From Thermogutta sp. (GTDB lineage: Bacteria > Planctomycetota > Planctomycetia > Pirellulales > Thermoguttaceae): 9,639 nt of DNA. This document shows, one piece after another, positions 1-7,057 of this stretch. The translations under genes and the position numbers were made by a program. The DNA is taken from contig JAAZNR010000141.1 of assembly GCA_012798155.1 (NCBI GenBank), forward strand, positions 1-9,639. The letters run 5' to 3'. The notes under the pieces were generated by a model, which saw nothing but the letters and a program-made list of their open reading frames with translations, was not told the origin of the DNA and made no database searches. Numbering within the stretch: the first letter of the stretch is position 1; every line of letters starts with the position of its first letter.

Positions 1-310
1 AACATGAACCGCCAATGAACGCGAATGGACGCGAAGCGGGAATGAACCCGAACCGCCAATCAACGCGAATGAACGCGAACCAACATGAACCGCCAATGAA
101 CGCGAATGGACGCGAACCAACATGAACCGCGAATGAACCCCAACCGCCAATCAACGCGAATGAACCCGAACCGCCAATCAACGCGAATGAACGCGAATGG
201 ACGCCAATCGCCAATGAACCCGAACCGCCAATGAACGCAAACGGACCCCAACCAACATGAACCGCGAATGAACGCGAATGAACGCGAATGGACGCGAACC
301 GCGAACGGCG
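1..310. repeat. Degenerate ~10-bp modular tandem repeat array
   Basis: The stretch is built almost entirely from 10-bp modules such as GAATGAACGC, GAATGGACGC, CAATCAACGC and CATGAACCGC in shuffled order. Longer blocks recur exactly: 35 bp at 1-35 equals 82-116, and 30 bp at 50-79 equals 168-197. This argues for expansion by slippage or recombination. The array continues off the left edge and decays at about 310. Open frames on either strand only give low-complexity peptides (for example WRFGFIRVDWR on the minus strand) and are not credible genes. I do not recognise a named family. Similar-looking intergenic arrays occur in planctomycete-like genomes, but that is an impression. Confidence 0.85.
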
Positions 311-319
311 AATGGAGTT

Positions 320-358
320 CCTCGGGTGGCTGGGGTCGGAGCGAAGCGCAGCCCCCAG
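320..358. repeat. 39-bp dispersed repeat, copy 1
   Basis: The 39 bases are identical to 7119-7157 and nearly identical to 7050-7088 upstream of cas4. The element contains inverted CTGGGG and CCCCAG arms, so it can form a hairpin. Translated in the cas3 frame it would read GWLGSERSAAP, but it lies well upstream of the likely cas3 start. It is a dispersed intergenic repeat of unknown function. Confidence 0.8.
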
Positions 359-499
359 ACGCCCCGGCTCCGCAGCGCCGCCAGGGCCGGCTTACGCCGG
401 TCGCTCATGTGCGCCCTTTCTGCCCGCATTAGGCGATTCCACCGCCGGCCGGGGCCCTTTGCCTTCACCGCCGTCGCAAGAACAAAAAACAAGAAGAAG

Positions 500-538
500 A
501 AAAAAACCGCGGGGTTGGACGCACCTTGTCCAAGCCCC
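500..538 (-). terminator. Terminator-like hairpin acting on the minus strand
   Basis: The + strand has GGGG-TTGGAC, a 7-nt loop (521-527), then GTCCAA-G-CCCC: a 10-bp stem with one bulged base. Seven A residues lie just before it (500-506). Read on the minus strand, this is a GC-rich hairpin followed by GCGG and a run of seven T, the shape of an intrinsic terminator. It would stop transcription moving leftward out of the cas3 region. No leftward gene is visible, so its purpose is unclear and it may be a relic. Confidence 0.4.
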
Positions 539-686
539 GGATTATGCTGTGGAAACGGCGGGGCGCGATCGGGCGACCGCGGAAGCAAGTCCCTGTCGGC
601 CGCGGATTGGTTACGAACTCGCCCCGTGCGGCGTACTCAATGGAAGAACGAACCCGATCCTCCCTGCGGCTCAAAGCGAGCAGACC

Positions 687-3104
687 ATGCAATCGGAATC
701 CTCCCCCAAGTATCTGGCGCACAGCGCCAACGACGGCGGCCGCGGCGACCCCGAACCGCTGCAAGAACATCTGAATCGCGTGGTGGCGCTGGCGCAACGC
801 TTCGCGGAGGCGTTTTCGTGCGGCGAGCAAGCTCGCGTCACCGCCTTGCTGCATGATGCCGGCAAGTACGGCGATGCGTTTCAAAGGTACATTCGCGGCC
901 AGACGCGACGCGGGGGCAACCACGCCGCGCCGGGCGCGGTGATCGCGGCCCGCCTGTATGGCAAGGCCGGCCTCTTCCCCGCCGTGGCCATCGACGGCCA
1001 TCACGGAGGCATGGCGTATTTGCCCCCCTCCGCCAAGGATTATTGCAACGACGTCCTTGCATCGTTCCGGAAAACGCCGGCCAAGTTCACGACTACGAAT
1101 CTCGCCGAGGTGAAGGCGCGGCTGGATCAGGACGGCCTGAGCCTGCCCCCGGCCCTCGGCGGGCTCGCGAGGAGCGGCAAGCCGGTCGCCGACATGCTGG
1201 ACGCGCGGATGCTGTTCTCGGCCCTGGTGGACGCCGACCACACGGCGACGGAGGGCCACTTCGCGGGCGACGCCCAAACGCCCTATCGTCCCCGGCCCGA
1301 GGCCCCGCCCTTGGACCTCGCGCAGGCCTTGCAGGCCTTCCAGGCCCATCTGGAATCCGTCCGCAGCCGACCCGGCAACGCCGATTCGCCCATGCGGGAA
1401 TTGCGGGAGACGCTGCTCGACGACTGCATCGCGGCCGCCGCGATGCCGACCGGCCTTTTCACGCTCTCCGCCCCGACCGGTTCAGGAAAGACCCTCGCCA
1501 TGCTGGCCTTCGCCCTGCATCACGCGCGGCATCACGGCCTGCGGCGGATCGTCGTGGTCCTCCCCTTCCTCAACATCATCGATCAGACGGTCCGAGAGTA
1601 TCGCGAGGTCTTCAGCGAGACGCGGGGCTTCGACCCCGGCGTCATCCAAGAACATCACAGCCTGGCGGAATACGGCCGCGGCGGGGCGGGGCAGGAGTCC
1701 GACCGGGATGCCGATCGCCGCCAGGACGACGCCGAGGAACCCGAGAGCACATCCCGCTCGCTGGCCCCCAATTGGGACGCCCCGATCATCGTGACGACCA
1801 CGGTCCAGTTCTTCGAATCGCTCTTTTCGGCCCGGCCCTCCCGTTGCCGCAAATTGCACCGCCTGGCCAAAAGCGTGATCCTCTTTGACGAGGTCCAGAC
1901 GCTGCCGCCCAACTTGGCCGTCGCCACGCTGGCGGCGCTGTCGCGGCTGGCGCAGCCGGACGGGCCGTACGGTTCCAGCGTGCTTTTCGCCACGGCCACC
2001 CAGCCGGCGTTCGAGACGCTCCGGGATCGCGTGGCGCAATACACCCACCGCGGCTGGGAACCCCGCGAGATCGTCCGCGATCCCAAGCGGCTCTTTTCCG
2101 CCGCCGCCGGCCGCGTACGAACCGTGTGGCGGCACGAGACGCCCATCCCCCTGGAAGACCTGGCCCGCGAATTGCGCGGGCACGAACGGGTCATGTGCAT
2201 CGTCAACCTGCGGCGGCACGCGGCCGACTTGGCGCGACTACTGCAAGACCAAGAGAAAGACGGCCGCGAGGGAAGCGTCCTGCACCTCTCCACGAACATG
2301 TGCCCGGAGCACCGGCTGAACGTCTTGCGCAAGGTCAACGAACGCCTCGCCAAAGGCGTCCCCATCCGCCTGGTCGCCACGCAGTGCGTGGAGGCCGGCG
2401 TGGACCTGGACTTTCCCGTCGTCTATCGGGCCGTCGCCCCCCTGGAGGCCCTCGTCCAGGCGGCGGGCCGCTGCAATCGTCACGGCGGCGGGGACCCCGG
2501 CCGGGTCGTCATCTTCCGCGTCGCCGACGAGCGGAGCGAGTATCCGCCCGGCTATAAGTACCCCGTCGATGTGACCCAAACCCTATTAAAACAGCTCGAT
2601 ATCACCCAAGATGCCCAGGACGGCGGCATACTTTACGACCCCGGCACAATGAGCATTTATTTCGCGTCGCTCTACAAAACCATCGGGCGGGACGAATCAA
2701 GGAACTATCCGCGCGACGAGCGCGAGCTTTGGCAGGCGATCGACGCCGGCCGATTCGACGACGTGGAGCGCCATTATCGCTTAATCCCCGACGTTACGAT
2801 CAACGTGCTTACGCCGTATAACCCTGAAGAAGCGGATAAATTGACGGCGGAACTGGAGAATCCCCCCGATCGCAAGGGAGCCTGGATTCGCGATTGGATT
2901 CGCCGCGCGTCCCGGTACGCGGTCTCGATGTTCCGGCCGCCGCGAGGCTCCCCCTTGGTGAATCACTTGCAACCGATCGCCTTTTTCCCCGGAAAATCCG
3001 CGGAGGTGGAAGAGAGTACCTGGTTCTCGGCCTTGCCGGGCCTGCCGTACGACGACCTGCTGGGGCTGGTCGTCCCCGATGATGCGAGCAGTTGGCTTGG
3101 CTGA
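687..3104 (+). CDS. cas3: CRISPR-associated nuclease-helicase Cas3 (type I-C)
   Basis: This is the effector recruited by Cascade to nick, unwind and degrade target DNA. It has 805 residues, normal for a fused HD-helicase Cas3. The N-terminal HD nuclease shows LLHDAGK (H56, D57), a downstream His in NHAAPG (H79) and GHHGG (H105, H106). The SF2 helicase follows: Walker A APTGSGKT (262-269), Walker B as DEVQ (401-404), FATAT (motif III, about 434-438) and motif VI QAAGRCNRHG (591-600). DEVQ in place of DEAH and the QAAGRCNRHG form are common in I-C Cas3. A charged low-complexity linker lies near residues 331-358. The frame is open back to 288, but ATG 687 is chosen because homology-like sequence (EHLNRVVALAQRFAEAF) starts just after it; its ribosome site is weak. 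First gene of the operon. All key motifs are intact. Confidence 0.95.
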   Translation: MQSESSPKYLAHSANDGGRGDPEPLQEHLNRVVALAQRFAEAFSCGEQARVTALLHDAGKYGDAFQRYIRGQTRRGGNHAAPGAVIAARLYGKAGLFPAVAIDGHHGGMAYLPPSAKDYCNDVLASFRKTPAKFTTTNLAEVKARLDQDGLSLPPALGGLARSGKPVADMLDARMLFSALVDADHTATEGHFAGDAQTPYRPRPEAPPLDLAQALQAFQAHLESVRSRPGNADSPMRELRETLLDDCIAAAAMPTGLFTLSAPTGSGKTLAMLAFALHHARHHGLRRIVVVLPFLNIIDQTVREYREVFSETRGFDPGVIQEHHSLAEYGRGGAGQESDRDADRRQDDAEEPESTSRSLAPNWDAPIIVTTTVQFFESLFSARPSRCRKLHRLAKSVILFDEVQTLPPNLAVATLAALSRLAQPDGPYGSSVLFATATQPAFETLRDRVAQYTHRGWEPREIVRDPKRLFSAAAGRVRTVWRHETPIPLEDLARELRGHERVMCIVNLRRHAADLARLLQDQEKDGREGSVLHLSTNMCPEHRLNVLRKVNERLAKGVPIRLVATQCVEAGVDLDFPVVYRAVAPLEALVQAAGRCNRHGGGDPGRVVIFRVADERSEYPPGYKYPVDVTQTLLKQLDITQDAQDGGILYDPGTMSIYFASLYKTIGRDESRNYPRDERELWQAIDAGRFDDVERHYRLIPDVTINVLTPYNPEEADKLTAELENPPDRKGAWIRDWIRRASRYAVSMFRPPRGSPLVNHLQPIAFFPGKSAEVEESTWFSALPGLPYDDLLGLVVPDDASSWLG

Positions 3105-3195
3105 ACTCCGTTGCAATATCCTCTCTATTAGTACTGCTTTCATATCTATCGCTGCTTTCATATTTTAACTGTCGCTTTCTACACGGGGTCGCGGA
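3105..3195. promoter_or_regulatory. AT-rich gap with 12-bp direct repeat, possible cas5 promoter
   Basis: This patch after cas3 is much richer in A+T than its surroundings. It holds a perfect 12-bp direct repeat, CTGCTTTCATAT, at 3134-3145 and 3152-3163, offset by 18 bp. A second promoter or an operator for cas5-cas8-cas7 could lie here. TATTTT at 3161-3166 is a possible -10 box, but the matching -35 is poor, so the assignment is tentative. Confidence 0.3.
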
Positions 3196-3237
3196 GTGAA
3201 GGATCAAGGCAGGAGGCGGAATGCAGAAGGCAAAAGG
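3196..3237. repeat. Heptamer repeat array, left arm
   Basis: Six consecutive 7-bp units run GTGAAGG, ATCAAGG, CAGGAGG, CGGAATG, CAGAAGG, CAAAAGG. They are the opposite-strand version of the array at 3275-3330, so the two form an imperfect inverted pair around a 37-nt centre. Confidence 0.75.
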
Positions 3238-3274
3238 TCGTTCTTTGCACGAAAGCGCGGATTGAAGCTGCCAC

Positions 3275-3330
3275 CTCTGCCTTCTGCCTTGTGCCTTCTG
3301 CCTTTTGACTTCTGCCTTTTGACTTGTGAT
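3275..3330. repeat. Heptamer repeat array, right arm
   Basis: Eight consecutive 7-bp units run CTCTGCC, TTCTGCC, TTGTGCC, TTCTGCC, TTTTGAC, TTCTGCC, TTTTGAC, TTGTGAT. Bases 3301-3314 pair with 3224-3237 of the left arm at 13 of 14 positions. In mRNA this would make a long hairpin ending about 8 nt before the cas5 Shine-Dalgarno site. Heptamer arrays of this general kind are known from cyanobacteria as short tandemly repeated repetitive sequences; membership of that class is not claimed. Confidence 0.8.
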
Positions 3331-3350
3331 TTTACCCGGAGGTTCCACTC

Positions 3351-4079
3351 ATGGCCGCGGCACGACGTCATACCTTGGAGGTCTGGGGCGATTTCGCCTG
3401 CTTCACGCGCCCCGAAATGAAGGTCGAGCGCTACTCCTACCCCTGCCCCACGCCCAGCGCGGCACGGGGGATCTTCGAGGCCGTCTATTTCAAGCCCCAA
3501 TTCCGCTGGCAGGTGGATCGCATCGAGATCCTTTCCGAGATCGCCTACATCGGGCTGCGGCGGAACGAGACCAAGGAGAAGATCAGCGAGGCCGCCGTCA
3601 AGAAGTGGGCCCGGGGCACGGCCGAACCCGAACCGATCCTGGCCGACGGGGACGCCGACGTCACCGGCTCCGCCGGCAAGGGCCGCACGCAGCGGCAGAC
3701 CACGGCCTTGCGGAACCCCCGCTTCCGCATCACCGCCCACATCGTGCCCCGACCCGGCTACGAAGATCAGCAGGCCGCCTACGACGCCCAATTCCTCCGC
3801 CGCGCGTCGCAAGGCAAGTGCTTCTATCAGCCCGCCTTGGGGTGCCGCGAGTTCGCCGCCTTCTTCAAATTGCTGGAGGAGGACGCCGAAGCGCCGCCGC
3901 CCCCGCTGGACTACACCGAAGACCTGGGCTGGATGGTCTACGACGTCTTCGACCTCGACCGCGTGAACGACTGCTCGGCCCCCCCCTTCATCACCCTCTT
4001 CCGCGCCAAGATCGAGCACGGCGTCTTGGAGGTCCCGCCCTACGACAGCCCGGAAGTCCGCAAACCCGTCATCGCCTGA
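3351..4079 (+). CDS. cas5c: Cascade subunit Cas5 (Cas5c/Cas5d, type I-C)
   Basis: In type I-C systems this RAMP protein replaces Cas6: it cuts pre-crRNA at the base of the repeat hairpin and stays bound to the 5' handle in Cascade. The protein has 242 residues. Family-typical sequence includes the N-terminal LEVWGDFACFTRPEMKVER with YPCPTPSAARGI, then EAVYFKP, TTALRNPRFRITAHI and a QGKCFYQPALGCREF block (about 154-168). Tyr46 in EAVYFKP matches the catalytic Tyr46 of Bacillus halodurans Cas5d. The region expected to carry the adjacent Lys-His pair reads QQAAYDAQF (140-148), with Ala in both places, so the classical triad seems incomplete (alignment from memory). A good GGAGG at 3338-3342, 8 nt before ATG, fixes the start. 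cas8c begins 14 nt after the stop. Confidence 0.93.
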   Translation: MAAARRHTLEVWGDFACFTRPEMKVERYSYPCPTPSAARGIFEAVYFKPQFRWQVDRIEILSEIAYIGLRRNETKEKISEAAVKKWARGTAEPEPILADGDADVTGSAGKGRTQRQTTALRNPRFRITAHIVPRPGYEDQQAAYDAQFLRRASQGKCFYQPALGCREFAAFFKLLEEDAEAPPPPLDYTEDLGWMVYDVFDLDRVNDCSAPPFITLFRAKIEHGVLEVPPYDSPEVRKPVIA

Positions 4080-4093
4080 AGGAGCCTCCCACC

Positions 4094-5911
4094 ATGCTGC
4101 ACTATCTGGCGGAATATGCCCGCCGCGAGAACTTGAGCGTCGTCCCCGGCCTGAAACCCAAGACCGTCCGTTGGCTCCTCGTCTTCGACACGCAGGGCCG
4201 CTTCCTGTCGGTCGTGGACCTGGCGGGCGGGGAAAAGAAATCCAGAGGCCGCGAGTTCCCCGCCTGCCCCGAGTTGCCGGGGGCCTGGTTACTAGGGGGC
4301 GGCCGGGCCAACTTCCTCGTCGAGGCCCTCTCCACCCTCGCCCTCTTCACCAAGGAGGACCCCCCCGACGCAAAGTCCGTCCGCAAGCACGATTTTTTCC
4401 TCGGCCTCCTGGAGCAGGCAGCCGCCGCCGTCCCGGAGTTCAGTACCGTCGCCCAGGCCCTGCGGTCCCCCGCCGTGCTGGACCAGATTCGCACGGCCCT
4501 CCGCGAAGCCAAGGCCAAGCCCACCGATCCCGCCACCGTCGCCCTGGGCCTCCCCGACGGCAAACAGCGCATCCTCGTCGCGGAAGACGCCTGGCACGGG
4601 TGGTGGCAGGGCTTCCTGCAATCCATCAATGAGGACCGCGGCGAGCCTGCGGCGGGTAAAGGAAGCCCCCGGCAGCAATCCCGCCGCGGGATGCTCGACC
4701 TGCTCACCGCGGAACCCGTCGTGCCGCTCCCCACGCACAACAAGATCGAAAAACTCAGCGATGTGGGCGGCCTCGCCACCGGCGACTCGCTCATCGGGTT
4801 CGACAAGGACGCCTACACCTCCTTCGGTCTGGAGCAGGCCGAAAACGCCGCCATGTGCCAGGACAGCGCCAAGACCTACATCACGGCCCTCAACCACATC
4901 CTCGCGCACCGCTGCCACCGCTTGACGGCCGTCAAGGTCGGCTTCTGGTACAGCGGCCGCGTCCCCCCCGAACTCGACCCGCAAAACGACTTCGGTTTGA
5001 GCGACTTGGGCCCCGCCGCCGAGGACGAGCAGGAAGGCCCGGACGACGCCTCGCGAGCCAATCAAGCGGAGTCCTTCGCCCGCCGCGCCCTCAACGCCAT
5101 CCGCTCCGGCGAACGGCCCGACCTCAAGGACTATCGCTACTATGCCATCACGATCTCGGGCAACAGCGGGCGGGTCGTGATCCGCGACTTCACGGAGGGT
5201 CGATTCGAAGACCTGGCCCGGCACGTCGATCAGTGGCTCGATGACCTGGCCGTCGTCAACCACGAAGGCCGTGTTCAGGATCGTTTTCGATTCACGCAGC
5301 TCCTCGCCGCCCCGGTCCGGGAACCCAAGGACGTTTCGGCTCCCCTGGTGACGGCCCTTTGGCGGAGCGCCGTCCGCGGCCTGCCCATCCCCCACACCGT
5401 GATGGCCCAGACCCTCCATCGCGTTCGCATCGACTTCATCCAAGGCGAATCCCCCCGCGTCGCCCGCATGGCGTTACTCAAGGCCTTTGTCAATCGTAAC
5501 GAAAGGTTGCCCAAGATGAATCCCGAACTGAATCCCGTGGAAAATCACCCCGCCTACGTCAGCGGCCGAATCATGGCCCTCCTGGCCGGCATCCAAAAGG
5601 CGGCCAATCCCGACGTCGGGGCGGGCGTCGTCCAGCGGTATTACGCCGCGGCCAGCGCCACCCCCGCCCTGGTCCTCGGACGCCTGATCCGCACCGCCCA
5701 GATCGCCCACCTGCCCAAGATCGAGCAGGAGGGCCTCCGCCGCTGGTTCGAAAACCAGCTCGCCGAACTCTGGTCGCGACTGCAAACCGCTCCCCCCCGC
5801 GTCCTCACGCTGGAGGAGCAAACGCTCTTCGCGATGGGCTACTACCATCAACTGGCCACCCGCGCCAAACCCGCCGAAAACGGCGAGCCGGCCGCGACCC
5901 CCGCGGAGTGA
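4094..5911 (+). CDS. cas8c: Cascade large subunit Cas8c (Csd1 family)
   Basis: This is the large subunit of type I-C Cascade, which recognises the PAM and helps recruit Cas3. It has 605 residues, the usual Csd1 size. Assignment rests on position between cas5 and cas7, on length, and on family-like sequence at the N-terminus ([14 protein letters not shown], then [13 protein letters not shown]) and C-terminus ([18 protein letters not shown]). The frame is open upstream through cas5 to 3326, but ATG 4094 is chosen because AAGGAG (4079-4084) sits 9 nt before it and the cas5 stop lies 14 nt upstream. An acidic low-complexity stretch ([12 protein letters not shown]) lies near residues 305-317. The last 131 residues probably also form a separate Cas11c protein. 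The C-terminus ends in an Ala/Pro/Glu-rich tail. Confidence 0.92.
   Translation: MLHYLAEYARRENLSVVPGLKPKTVRWLLVFDTQGRFLSVVDLAGGEKKSRGREFPACPELPGAWLLGGGRANFLVEALSTLALFTKEDPPDAKSVRKHDFFLGLLEQAAAAVPEFSTVAQALRSPAVLDQIRTALREAKAKPTDPATVALGLPDGKQRILVAEDAWHGWWQGFLQSINEDRGEPAAGKGSPRQQSRRGMLDLLTAEPVVPLPTHNKIEKLSDVGGLATGDSLIGFDKDAYTSFGLEQAENAAMCQDSAKTYITALNHILAHRCHRLTAVKVGFWYSGRVPPELDPQNDFGLSDLGPAAEDEQEGPDDASRANQAESFARRALNAIRSGERPDLKDYRYYAITISGNSGRVVIRDFTEGRFEDLARHVDQWLDDLAVVNHEGRVQDRFRFTQLLAAPVREPKDVSAPLVTALWRSAVRGLPIPHTVMAQTLHRVRIDFIQGESPRVARMALLKAFVNRNERLPKMNPELNPVENHPAYVSGRIMALLAGIQKAANPDVGAGVVQRYYAAASATPALVLGRLIRTAQIAHLPKIEQEGLRRWFENQLAELWSRLQTAPPRVLTLEEQTLFAMGYYHQLATRAKPAENGEPAATPAE
5501..5506 (+). 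promoter_or_regulatory. Internal ribosome binding site for Cas11c
   Basis: GAAAGG inside cas8c lies 9 nt before the in-frame ATG at 5516. This is as good as the sites before cas5 and cas8c, and stands out where neighbouring genes such as cas3 and cas2 have weak sites. The other nearby in-frame ATG (5468) has no such motif. Confidence 0.6.
5516..5911 (+). CDS. cas11c: Cas11c small subunit from internal start in cas8c
   Basis: Type I-C systems are known to make the Cascade small subunit Cas11c from an internal start within cas8c. Here ATG 5516 (Met475 of Cas8c, beginning [18 protein letters not shown]) gives a 131-residue protein, close to the roughly 120-130 residues expected. It has a GAAAGG Shine-Dalgarno site 9 nt upstream. 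The sequence looks alpha-helical ([42 protein letters not shown]), as expected for small subunits that line the Cascade belly. It shares the Cas8c stop codon. The start is inferred from the motif and precedent only. Confidence 0.7.
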   Translation: MNPELNPVENHPAYVSGRIMALLAGIQKAANPDVGAGVVQRYYAAASATPALVLGRLIRTAQIAHLPKIEQEGLRRWFENQLAELWSRLQTAPPRVLTLEEQTLFAMGYYHQLATRAKPAENGEPAATPAE

Positions 5912-6014
5912 CGCACCCGCACATGCCCGTTTCCACATCACGAGCCGCTTCCCCTCGCCGCGAGGGCGCGGATTAAAACCACGAACCCTTTTTCCCAATC
6001 TCGGAGTCCGAATC
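5912..6014. other. cas8c-cas7 gap
   Basis: This 103-nt gap separates two genes that usually sit close together in I-C operons. It contains a CRISPR-repeat-like sequence (5948-5979) and then exactly 35 nt up to the cas7 ATG, including a T5 run and the cas7 Shine-Dalgarno site (GGAG, 6003-6006). Confidence 0.7.
5948..5979 (+). promoter_or_regulatory. CRISPR-repeat-like element (pseudo-repeat) upstream of cas7
   Basis: Aligned without gaps to the array repeat at 9471-9502, 25 of 32 bases agree. The 3' 20 bases (5960-5979) differ at one position only: GATTAAAAC here against GATTGAAAC. The 5' half differs, but a hairpin survives through other bases: CCCTCG, CCG loop, CGAGGG. It has the same orientation as the array. 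The 35 nt that follow, up to the cas7 start, have the length of a spacer. Such lone pseudo-repeats near cas genes are known in other systems as sources of cas-regulating RNAs. That role here is inference; a relic of an old array is the alternative. Confidence 0.7.
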
Positions 6015-6989
6015 ATGTCGCAAACCATCCAAAACCGCTACGAGTTCCTGTACCTCTTCGATTGCGAGAACGGCAATCCCAACGGCGATCCCGACGCCGG
6101 CAACGCCCCCCGCATCGACCCCGAGGACATGCACGGCCTGGTCTCCGACGTGGCCGTCAAACGCCGCATCCGCAATTACGTGCAGCTCGCCAAGGGCAAC
6201 GCCATGCCCTACGCGATCTTCATCGAGCACGCCTGCAACTTGAACAAGCACATCACCCGTGCCCATCAAGAGGCCAACGGCCAACTTCCCACTGGCAAGA
6301 GCGGCAACAAGGACGCCGTCAACGAGGCCCGCAAATGGATGTGCCGAAACTTCTACGACGTCCGCACGTTCGGGGCCGTGATGTCCACCGGTCCCAACGC
6401 CGGCCAGGTCCGCGGACCCGTCCAGGTCACCTTCGCCCGATCCGTCGATCCCGTGCTGCCGCTCGACGTCTCCATCACCCGCATGGCCGTCGCCGAGGAC
6501 GTCAAAGGCGCCAAGACCTGGCAGGACTATGAAAAATGGGAGGCCGAGCAACAGGAGGACACCCTCCGCACCATGGGCCGCAAGTCGCTCATCGCCTACG
6601 GCCTGTACCTCGGCAAGGGCTTCATCTCCGCCCACCTGGCCGAGCAGACCAAGTTTTCCCCGGACGACCTCAAGCTCTTCTTCGAGGCCCTGCTCAACAT
6701 GTACGACCACGACCGCTCCGCCAGCAAGGGTCGGATGTCGGTCCGCCGCCCGCTCTTCGTCCTCAAGCATGTGGGCACGGACTCCAACCCCGTGCAACGG
6801 GCGGCCCAGGCCAAGCTGGGCTGCGCGCCCGCCTACCTCCTGTTCGAGGAAATCGTCCAGGTCTCCCGCAAGGACGGCGTGCAAATCCCCCGCTCCTTCG
6901 ACGATTACGCGATTACCGTGCACGAGGAGAAAATTCCGCCGGGCACCGAGCTTCTCCGCCTCCCCGAGGACATGGACAAGCTGACCTGA
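6015..6989 (+). CDS. cas7c: Cascade backbone subunit Cas7 (Csd2, type I-C)
   Basis: This RAMP protein polymerises along the crRNA spacer, several copies per complex, and forms the helical backbone of Cascade. It has 324 residues. Family signatures are clear: [20 protein letters not shown] near the N-terminus (about 7-26), then [14 protein letters not shown], the [24 protein letters not shown] block in the middle (near residues 115-138), and SITRMAVAE after it. ATG 6015 has GGAG 8 nt upstream and directly follows the pseudo-repeat region. Cas7 is needed in excess over Cas5 and Cas8, so a separate control point before this gene would make biological sense. A 232-nt gap follows before cas4. Confidence 0.95.
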   Translation: MSQTIQNRYEFLYLFDCENGNPNGDPDAGNAPRIDPEDMHGLVSDVAVKRRIRNYVQLAKGNAMPYAIFIEHACNLNKHITRAHQEANGQLPTGKSGNKDAVNEARKWMCRNFYDVRTFGAVMSTGPNAGQVRGPVQVTFARSVDPVLPLDVSITRMAVAEDVKGAKTWQDYEKWEAEQQEDTLRTMGRKSLIAYGLYLGKGFISAHLAEQTKFSPDDLKLFFEALLNMYDHDRSASKGRMSVRRPLFVLKHVGTDSNPVQRAAQAKLGCAPAYLLFEEIVQVSRKDGVQIPRSFDDYAITVHEEKIPPGTELLRLPEDMDKLT

Positions 6990-7017
6990 CCCCCCCTCGC
7001 CCTGCGAGCCGTCGCGT

Positions 7018-7057
7018 GCCTGGAGTCGGCCTCGGGTGCCTGGAGTCGGCCTCGGGT
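7018..7057. repeat. 20-bp tandem duplication
   Basis: GCCTGGAGTCGGCCTCGGGT occurs twice head to tail, at 7018-7037 and 7038-7057, and leads into the larger duplication that follows. Confidence 0.85.

Larger units (their letters stand above)
311..686. other. Non-coding region upstream of cas3
   Basis: No convincing gene is seen here. The cas3 frame is open back to 288, but the translated residues are low-complexity and show nothing Cas3-like. The region contains a dispersed repeat copy (320-358), a small CCGGC-TTAC-GCCGG hairpin (387-400), an A-rich tract (477-506) and a strong hairpin (511-538). The cas3 promoter is expected here, but I found no well-spaced -35/-10 pair. Confidence 0.6.

Noticed and set aside
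60..251. Minus-strand open frame of 63 residues in the left repeat array
   Set aside because: The peptide only mirrors the 10-bp modules (repeating WRFGFIRV-like units), so it is a repeat artefact.
288..686. N-terminal extension of cas3 from an upstream start at 288
   Set aside because: It reads through the tandem array, a dispersed repeat and a terminator-like hairpin, and shows no Cas3-like sequence. ATG 687 fits the normal HD domain start.
601..686. cas3 promoter
   Set aside because: TTGGTT-like and TACTCA-like hexamers exist, but their spacing (about 21 bp) is wrong; no box pair is supported.
3204..4019. Long minus-strand open frame opposite cas5
   Set aside because: It is the GC-rich antisense shadow of a well-supported gene, with Gly/Val/Asp-rich composition and no domain. 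The same holds for the long minus-strand frames opposite cas3, cas8c, cas7, cas4 and cas1.
3326..4093. N-terminal extension of cas8c overlapping cas5
   Set aside because: The extra residues are an Arg/Pro-rich shadow of cas5 in another frame. ATG 4094 has a proper AAGGAG and yields the normal Csd1 length.
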